A DNA stretch of 9,089 bases from an uncultured Lachnospiraceae bacterium. Lineage in GTDB: Bacteria > Bacillota > Clostridia > Lachnospirales > Lachnospiraceae. The notes under the pieces were generated by a model. The model was not told the origin of the DNA, did not search any database, and saw only the letters and a list, made by a program, of their open reading frames with translations. Position 1 is the stretch's first letter, and the number at the start of each line of letters is the position of its first letter. The DNA lies in contig CANQYH010000115.1 in the NCBI GenBank assembly GCA_947628025.1, forward strand, positions 1 through 9,089. The letters are read 5' to 3'. The position numbers and the translations under genes were made by a program. Positions 1 through 5,500 of the stretch are shown here, in pieces.

Positions 1-1094
1 TAGGCGCCCTTATTGAACGGGTTGGCGTACTCGGAAGCGGTGATCTCGATGTGGTTCGGGTTCTTCTTGATGGACTCGATAGCGCCCATATCGAAGTCCT
101 GCGTGTCGACCAGGGTCTTCACCAGGCCCTTCTCCAGCAGGCTGCACATCGGGGTCGTGATGCCGCCCAGACCCAGACCCATATGGATGCCTCTCTCCTC
201 CATGATCTTGCCCAGGGAGATCGTGGACGCGATGGACGCGCCGCCGACGCCGGTCTGGTAGGAGAAGCCTTCCTTAAAATACGGGGTGTTGATCACAAAC
301 TGGGTGCAGTAATCCGCCATCATGATCTTGCGGACGTCGGTGGTGGGCTTCGCCGCGCCGGTCGCGATCTTCGCCGGGTTGCCGATGGCGTCCACGACGC
401 ACACATAGTCTACATGGACCATGGAAATGCTGGCCGGTACATTGGGGAACGGCACCAGGCAGTCGGTGATGGCGACGACCTTATCCGCGTACTCCGCGTC
501 CACGACCGCGTAGGACAGAACGCCGCAGTCGCTCTTGCCGCCGTTGGCCCGCATATTGCCGTACTCATCGCAGGTGGGAGCGCCGATGAACGCGATGTCG
601 ATATGGACCTCGCCGGACTCCACCGCGCGCACGCGTCCGCCATGGGAGCGCATGACCGCCAGGTCGCGCAGCTTGCCGGCGGAGATCGCCTCGCCGATCT
701 TGCCGCGGACGCCGGAGGACTGGATGCCTACGATGGTCCCGTCCTCGATCATCGGGACAATGGGATCATGGGCCTTGCCCAGGGAAGACGCGCAGATCGT
801 GATCTCCTTGATGCCCATGTTGTGGATCTCTTCCATGACCATGTTGACGATATAGTCGCCCTCACGAAAATGATGGTGGAACGAAATGGTCATGCCGTCT
901 TTGATCCCGCATTTGACCAGCGCCTCGTGGATATTCTCCACGAGCTTGCTCCGCTTGGGATCACACACCGCGTGTACGGTGGGCGCGGCTTTCGTATATT
1001 CATAATTATCATAGGCATAAGCGCCTTCGAACACTTTTTTGCCGGTTGCCTTTAAGACTTCTTCCGGGATATCTCTTCCTACCGCATTAATCAT
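1..1094 (-). CDS. citF: Citrate lyase alpha subunit (citrate:acetyl-ACP transferase), 3' end cut by window
   Basis: In citrate lyase the alpha subunit exchanges the acetyl group on the acyl carrier protein for citrate, giving citryl-ACP and acetate; this is cytoplasmic citrate fermentation. The frame is open for 364 residues from the ATG at 1094 to the window edge; the family is usually about 510 residues, so roughly the C-terminal third is missing. Visible family hallmarks are TISFHHHFREGD (residues 69-80), MRSHGGR (148-154), FIGAPTCDEYGNMRANGG (169-186), GVGGASIAS (282-290) and SEYANPFNKGA at the truncated end. The start lies 1 nt after the citE stop codon. Its ribosome binding site, GAGGGGG at 1110-1104, is inside the last codons of citE, so translation should be coupled to citE. 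No frameshift or internal stop was found. The assignment is firm; only the missing C-terminus is unseen. Confidence 0.95.
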   Translation of the reverse strand, partial: MINAVGRDIPEEVLKATGKKVFEGAYAYDNYEYTKAAPTVHAVCDPKRSKLVENIHEALVKCGIKDGMTISFHHHFREGDYIVNMVMEEIHNMGIKEITICASSLGKAHDPIVPMIEDGTIVGIQSSGVRGKIGEAISAGKLRDLAVMRSHGGRVRAVESGEVHIDIAFIGAPTCDEYGNMRANGGKSDCGVLSYAVVDAEYADKVVAITDCLVPFPNVPASISMVHVDYVCVVDAIGNPAKIATGAAKPTTDVRKIMMADYCTQFVINTPYFKEGFSYQTGVGGASIASTISLGKIMEERGIHMGLGLGGITTPMCSLLEKGLVKTLVDTQDFDMGAIESIKKNPNHIEITASEYANPFNKGA

Positions 1095-1095
1095 A

Positions 1096-1998
1096 TTACA
1101 GATCCCCCTCATATACGCCTGATGCTTTCGCCAGGTCTATGGTTCTCTTGGCGCCGTCGTAGAACGCGATATCGATCATCTTGCCGTCCACGGTAAACAC
1201 GCCGATGCCCAGAGCTTTCTTCTCATCGATCTCCTTTACGACCTTCTCCGCAAAAATGATCTCTTTCTGCGTCGGCGTGAAGATCTTATGAACAATGGCA
1301 ATCTGTCTCGGATTGACCAGGGACTTGCCGTCGAAGCCCATCATCTTGATCATCTTTACTTCTTCCTCGAACACGTCCATGGCGTCCAGGTTCGTGAAAA
1401 CGGTGTCCCAGCACTGTACGCCGGCCGCGCGCGCCGCGATGATCATCTGCTGTCTCGCGCCCTGCAGTTCGACACCGGTGCCGGTGATCGTGGTCTGCAG
1501 GTCTTTCGTATAGTCGCCGCCGGACAGGGCGATGCCGATCAGACGGTCGGAGGACTTGCAGATCTCCAGGGCATTTAAAACGCCCTTGCAGGATTCCAGC
1601 GCGGACATAAGCAGGGTCGAACCCTCCGGACGGCCGAACTCCCTCTCGGCTGCCAGCACATGCTCTTCTACGATATGTACATCCTGGGCGCTCTCGGTCT
1701 TGGCGATACGGATCGTATCGGCTCCGCCGGCTACGCAGACGCGGATATCTTCTTTCCAATGGGGCGTATCCAGACCGTTGATGCGGACGACGCGCTCCAC
1801 GCCGCGGTAATCGATCTCCTGCAGCGCATGGTACAGAGAATACCTGGCCGCGTCTTTCTGGTTCTCCGCCACCGCGTCTTCCAGATCCAGCATGATGGAG
1901 TCGGGCTTATAGATATAGGGATCTTTGATGAGGCCGGGCTTTTGGCAGTTCAGAAACATCATGGAACGTCTTAATCGTTTCTTATAAGGATGGCTCAT
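1096..1998 (-). CDS. citE: Citrate lyase beta subunit (citryl-ACP lyase)
   Basis: The beta subunit cleaves citryl-ACP to oxaloacetate and acetyl-ACP and belongs to the HpcH/HpaI aldolase (TIM barrel) fold. The chosen start at 1998 gives 300 residues, close to the 302 of E. coli CitE. Family landmarks are RRSMMFLN (10-17), MLDLEDAV (36-43), VRING (71-75), the acidic residue in SALES (E135), GGDYTKDL (160-167) and GFDGKSLVNPRQI (221-233). An in-frame ATG at 2058 would add 20 residues, but they lie wholly inside citD and match nothing in the family. The ATG at 1998 overlaps the citD stop as ATGA and is preceded by GGGGAGGT at 2014-2007. One oddity is that the usual GAEDY motif reads GGDY, keeping the Asp but losing the Glu. 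It is second in the operon, between citD and citF. Confidence 0.94.
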   Translation of the reverse strand: MSHPYKKRLRRSMMFLNCQKPGLIKDPYIYKPDSIMLDLEDAVAENQKDAARYSLYHALQEIDYRGVERVVRINGLDTPHWKEDIRVCVAGGADTIRIAKTESAQDVHIVEEHVLAAEREFGRPEGSTLLMSALESCKGVLNALEICKSSDRLIGIALSGGDYTKDLQTTITGTGVELQGARQQMIIAARAAGVQCWDTVFTNLDAMDVFEEEVKMIKMMGFDGKSLVNPRQIAIVHKIFTPTQKEIIFAEKVVKEIDEKKALGIGVFTVDGKMIDIAFYDGAKRTIDLAKASGVYEGDL

Positions 1999-2294
1999 TT
2001 GATCACACCTCCCCATGGAAGATTTTCCGTAATGTCGTTGGAGCGGTACACCGCGCACTCCACACGCGCTTTCAGGGTGCAGTCGAGCGCGCCTTTGTCC
2101 ACCACCGTCACTTTGGCGTCGGTCACTTCCAACCGGTCCAGAGTTTCGAGAATGGTGGCTTTGATCTGCTTTCCGAACTGATGGATCACGCTGCTCTCGA
2201 TGGAAAGCTCGATCGTACCGTTGCCTGGCTCTACGGTCACCTGGGCGTCACTGGACTCCAGAGTACCGGCCATGGCGGCTTTTTTCACTTCCAT
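1995..2294 (-). CDS. citD: Citrate lyase acyl carrier protein (gamma subunit)
   Basis: CitD carries the acetyl or citryl thioester on a 2'-(5''-phosphoribosyl)-3'-dephospho-CoA arm and shuttles it between the alpha and beta subunits. The protein is 99 residues; E. coli CitD is 98. The N-terminal AGTLES motif places the modified serine at Ser14, the same position as in E. coli. Other family features are the SSVxxQFG stretch (34-41), the strongly conserved DKGALDCTLKARVE segment (66-79) and the terminal LPW (92-94). An upstream in-frame ATG at 2414 would add 40 residues with no family match, encoded in the AT-rich leader. The start at 2294 has an ideal AAGGAGGA site at 2308-2301 with 7 nt spacing. 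It is the first gene of the cit operon seen here. The prosthetic-group enzymes CitG and CitX are not in the window. Confidence 0.94.
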   Translation of the reverse strand: MEVKKAAMAGTLESSDAQVTVEPGNGTIELSIESSVIHQFGKQIKATILETLDRLEVTDAKVTVVDKGALDCTLKARVECAVYRSNDITENLPWGGVIK

Positions 2295-2300
2295 ACTTCG

Positions 2301-2308
2301 TCCTCCTT
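2301..2308 (-). promoter_or_regulatory. Ribosome binding site deciding the citD start
   Basis: The minus strand reads AAGGAGGA, 7 nt before the ATG at 2294. This near-perfect Shine-Dalgarno sequence supports the 99-residue CitD rather than the longer in-frame version starting at 2414, which lacks such a site. Confidence 0.85.
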
Positions 2309-2352
2309 CATCTTTTCTGGGCATATCGCTGTAAAATACGCGCCGGAAATAA

Positions 2353-2372
2353 TTAAAAATAACCATTTTTAA
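2353..2372. promoter_or_regulatory. Perfect AT-rich palindrome in the cit leader (candidate operator)
   Basis: The arms TTAAAAAT and ATTTTTAA are exact reverse complements separated by a 4-bp centre (AACC on +). The site lies just downstream of the candidate cit -10 element at 2380-2385, near the expected transcription start, and about 60 bp before citD. Its position suits a repressor operator or a weak AU-rich leader hairpin. No regulator gene is visible, so the function is inferred from placement and symmetry alone. Confidence 0.4.
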
Positions 2373-2379
2373 TATTTTT

Positions 2380-2408
2380 AATGTATCATCTATCCAAAAA
2401 TTATTCAA
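2380..2408 (-). promoter_or_regulatory. Candidate promoter of the citDEF operon
   Basis: On the minus strand, TTGAAT (2408-2403) and TACATT (2385-2380) are separated by exactly 17 bp, each matching 4 of 6 consensus positions. A perfect TATAAT is also present at 2434-2429, but the hexamer 17 bp upstream of it (GTAAAT) is a poor -35. Either could start the operon. The region is much more AT-rich than the flanking genes and lies after the terminator at 2518-2558, so the operon must have its own promoter here. Confidence 0.4.
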
Positions 2409-2444
2409 ATACATAAATTCTTATAACCATTATAATTTTTGTCT

Positions 2445-2460
2445 TATGCAAATTTACATA
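2445..2460. promoter_or_regulatory. Imperfect 16-bp palindrome upstream of the cit promoter
   Basis: The + strand reads TATGCAAATTTACATA, a palindrome with a single mismatched pair. It lies 11 bp upstream of the TATAAT at 2429-2434 and about 37 bp upstream of the other candidate -35. An AT-rich dyad in this position fits an activator or regulator binding site for citrate genes. No specific regulator can be named from the sequence. Confidence 0.35.
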
Positions 2461-2517
2461 CAAATATCGTCCATGCCGCGCCGTGCCTCATTCCGCCGTT
2501 TCAAACACGCAGGCGCG

Positions 2518-2558
2518 AAAAAAGGGCCCGGCGCGCATTGCTGCGGCCAGACCCTTTT
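2518..2558 (-). terminator. Intrinsic terminator after the giant gene
   Basis: The minus strand forms a 13-bp stem, AAAAGGGTCTGGC paired with GCCGGGCCCTTTT, containing two G-U wobbles. The loop holds an inner CGCA/TGCG stem capped by a GCAA tetraloop, and the sequence ends in a run of six T (2523-2518). It lies 25 bp after the stop codon of the large gene and separates that gene from the cit operon. It is one of the clearest non-coding features in the window. Confidence 0.9.
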
Positions 2559-2583
2559 CCCCATATCAAAGCTTATAAACATG

Positions 2584-5500
2584 TTACGGTTTTCCCACGG
2601 GCCCCGTCTTTACCGGCCCCGGTTTCACCGGCTGATCCTTTTCCTGGACTTTCTTCGGCTGCTCCCCGGACAGCCTCCGCTCCCTCCGTCTCGCGTTTGC
2701 TTCGTTCTGCGGCGCATCCTGAGCTTCTCTCGCCACCTGCTCATCAAACGAGGTCCTCACACGGGCCCTCGCTTCCCGGACGGTCTCCACGAGGCTCTTT
2801 TCGTCCTCCGGTACCTCCCGCCCGCCGCGCAGCAAAACACTTTTCGACTGCCGCTCGGCCATCCCGGTCTCTATGGGAGCCCCGGAGTTCCCCTCCAGAT
2901 AACTCAGACAGGATTGCGCGCGCACGTCAGCGTCCCGTATCTCTGTCCCCAGCAGCTGCTTGGCCTGGATCGTAAAACCGTCCAGAACGAGCGATTCGTC
3001 TCTTCCGATCCCTTTGCACGCTTCCTCCACGCTCTTTCCGGCGAACAGTGGCATGTATGTATCTACAAACATTTTGCTGGCGGCGCGAGTCACTAAGCTG
3101 TTGACGTCGTCTTTAGACGCCATCTGGATCACGGTCAACAGATTCTCCGTATAGGTCGCCATTACAGAGATGGCTCTGTCGCTTTCTTCCACGGAACCCA
3201 GCCCTCCCTTATACGCAAAGCCCTCCTGATAGCCCGGCAGTTTTTCCAGCTTCCGCTTATTCTGCAGATAATCCTGGCACGCGCAATTCACTGCGGCGAT
3301 CTCTTTCAGGCTTCCCACCAGTGAAAGCGGATCCTCCAGATCGACTTCCGGGAGCCGGTACTCGCCGATCCGGTCGTGGACGTCCCGGAACATTTTTCCG
3401 TACTTTACCGCTTTTTCTCTCTGATCTCCGGCATCCGGCCCCTCTGGGATCGGATTTTCCCTCAGCATCTGCATGAGATCGTCCGCCGCCTTTTTCCGGA
3501 CGTCGTCGGAAGCCGCGATGGTCTCTTCCATGGACATGCCCTGCGACATCATATAAAAACGGACGTTGCTCATAATACCCGTATCACGGTCCGGCGATTC
3601 AAATCTTGCTCCGCGCAGCAGCCTGTGGATCTCCTGCGGATCGTCGAAATACGGCTTCAGCGGGTTCATCTCGTGCAGATCCGCGCTTATATCGGTCCCC
3701 ATGGTCTGCCGGAGCCACTCCTTTTCATTCTTTAATTCCTCCGCATACTCCTTGAGCGCATCGTTAAACACCCTGGCGGCCGCTTTCAGTCTGGGATCCC
3801 CGCTATTTTTTAAGTCCCAGTCCCCATAGACTAACTGCGTGAGCGTATTCGTGCCGAACAGATACTTGCCCACATCCGAAATCGTCACCGGCTCGCTCTC
3901 CGAAATCCCTTTTTCGGTGCGCAGGCGCAGCTCCTCGCTTTTCAGCTTTTCAGTCACCCTGTCTGTCAATCCGCTCATCAGGCCCATCTCATTTGTCAGG
4001 AGAACCCGGTCCAGGCCGCCGTCCCTTGCGATGCGGTCTTTCATATAATCGGCGACCATTTTCCGCGCCACCATCTGATATCGGGTGTTCACATCATGTT
4101 CCACATCGTCTACTATGGTAAAATTAATGTCGCTGCCGTCGAGAGAGGACCGGAAACGGTTGATCTCTCCCAGCGCCCGGAGATTCTTTTCGGCCTTGCA
4201 GTATCTGGCCACCAGTCCGTCGCCCGTCTGCTGCTTGAGCCTGGCGTAGACCAGCGACTGGTTCACCTGCTTGTCTGTAATACCGCCCTCAAAATTTTCA
4301 TAACCCTTGTCTCTGCCGAAAGAAGCGATCACCTGCCGGGCGGAGACGGTGGTCAAAGCCAGTGACCCCAATACGGCGTTGACGGCCGGGGCGTGCGCCT
4401 CCTGCTTCATCAGGGCCGCCATATTTTCGGGGCTCGGATTTCCTGAAACCCCCATTGCGTACAGGAGTTCCTTTTTAATATCCAGATCCGCAATGGCTGT
4501 CATGCTTTTTCGGACCAGGTCCGTCATTTTATAGTGCTTCGTCGCCTGCCTCTCCGGAGTTTCATCTTTCAGATCCTGCAGCGCTTCCACGACTGCTCTG
4601 CCGGCAGCCAGCTTCTCCTCCTGGTACTTATCCGGATCCATCAGATCCGCATACCGGACCTCCGGGTGATCCGCCATCAGCGACAGCTGCGCCAGCCGGG
4701 TCAGGCTCCCCAGATCCCGCCTCATCTCAGAAGTCAGCGCGCTATCCAGCTCTCCCTTGAATAGTTCCCTCTGCTCTTCCGTGAAATAATCGTTAGAGAC
4801 CCTCGGATTCGTATTGCTGAACCGGCTTCTGGCCTCTTTCAGGGGCTTTTTGACATTCAGCGAACGCGTGACCGCCGTAGCCAGCTTCTCCCCGAACTGA
4901 TGGCGGATCTCATTCTGGCGGGTTTCCTTATTTTCATCTTTCTCATACAGCCCGGCCGCCAGCGCGGAGGGTTTTCTCTGGAAAAATCCCACATGCGGAT
5001 CCAGAGCTTTCAGATCCGCGCGCAGCTCGCTGAGCCCTACCTGGTAATTCCCGGCCTGGTCCACTTCCGCCCGGACAAACTCGATATGGTGCCGGCCGCT
5101 TAAGATCGCCGCGGCCAGCTCCGCTTTCCGGACCTCCGTCTCCACGGCAAGCGGATTCTCATATTTCTTCCCCAGGTAATCCTCAAAAGGCTTTCCGTCC
5201 ACATAAAACAGATCGGCCGGAGATTCCATGCCCAGTTCCCGGTAGATCTCGTGAGCCCTTTTAAAATCTCCGTTGCCAAGTCCCCGGTTGTCCGCGGCTA
5301 TGGCCTGGAACATACGGTCAAAATACGCCGCCCCCGCGCTTCTCATCGTGCCGCTCACGCGGCCGCTTCCCAGTCCGCTCAAACGGACCAGGTCTTTCTC
5401 GTTCTCTCCCAGCCGGTCCGGCAGAGTAAGCGGCGCGCCGGAAATGACCGGCTCAGCGGTCTTTTCCACGACCAGGGAACGCACACCCATAAACGGAGTA

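Noticed and set aside
51..1055. A 334-codon open frame on the + strand opposite citF
   Set aside because: It lies wholly antisense to a clear citF frame, has low-complexity His/Asp/Gly-rich composition from G+C-rich third positions, and has no ribosome binding site.
1999..2058. Extended N-terminus for CitE starting at 2058
   Set aside because: The extra 20 residues overlap citD in another frame and match nothing in the family. The ATGA-overlap start at 1998 has a proper ribosome binding site.
2491..2506. Possible catabolite (CcpA cre) site upstream of the cit operon, TTGAAACGG-like on the minus strand
   Set aside because: The central CG is out of register with the consensus by one base and the right half-site is missing.
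2439..3096. Open frames on the + strand of 178 and 216 codons near the end of the giant gene
   Set aside because: They run through the terminator hairpin and antisense to the giant gene, and give Pro/Arg/Ser-rich sequence without domain features.
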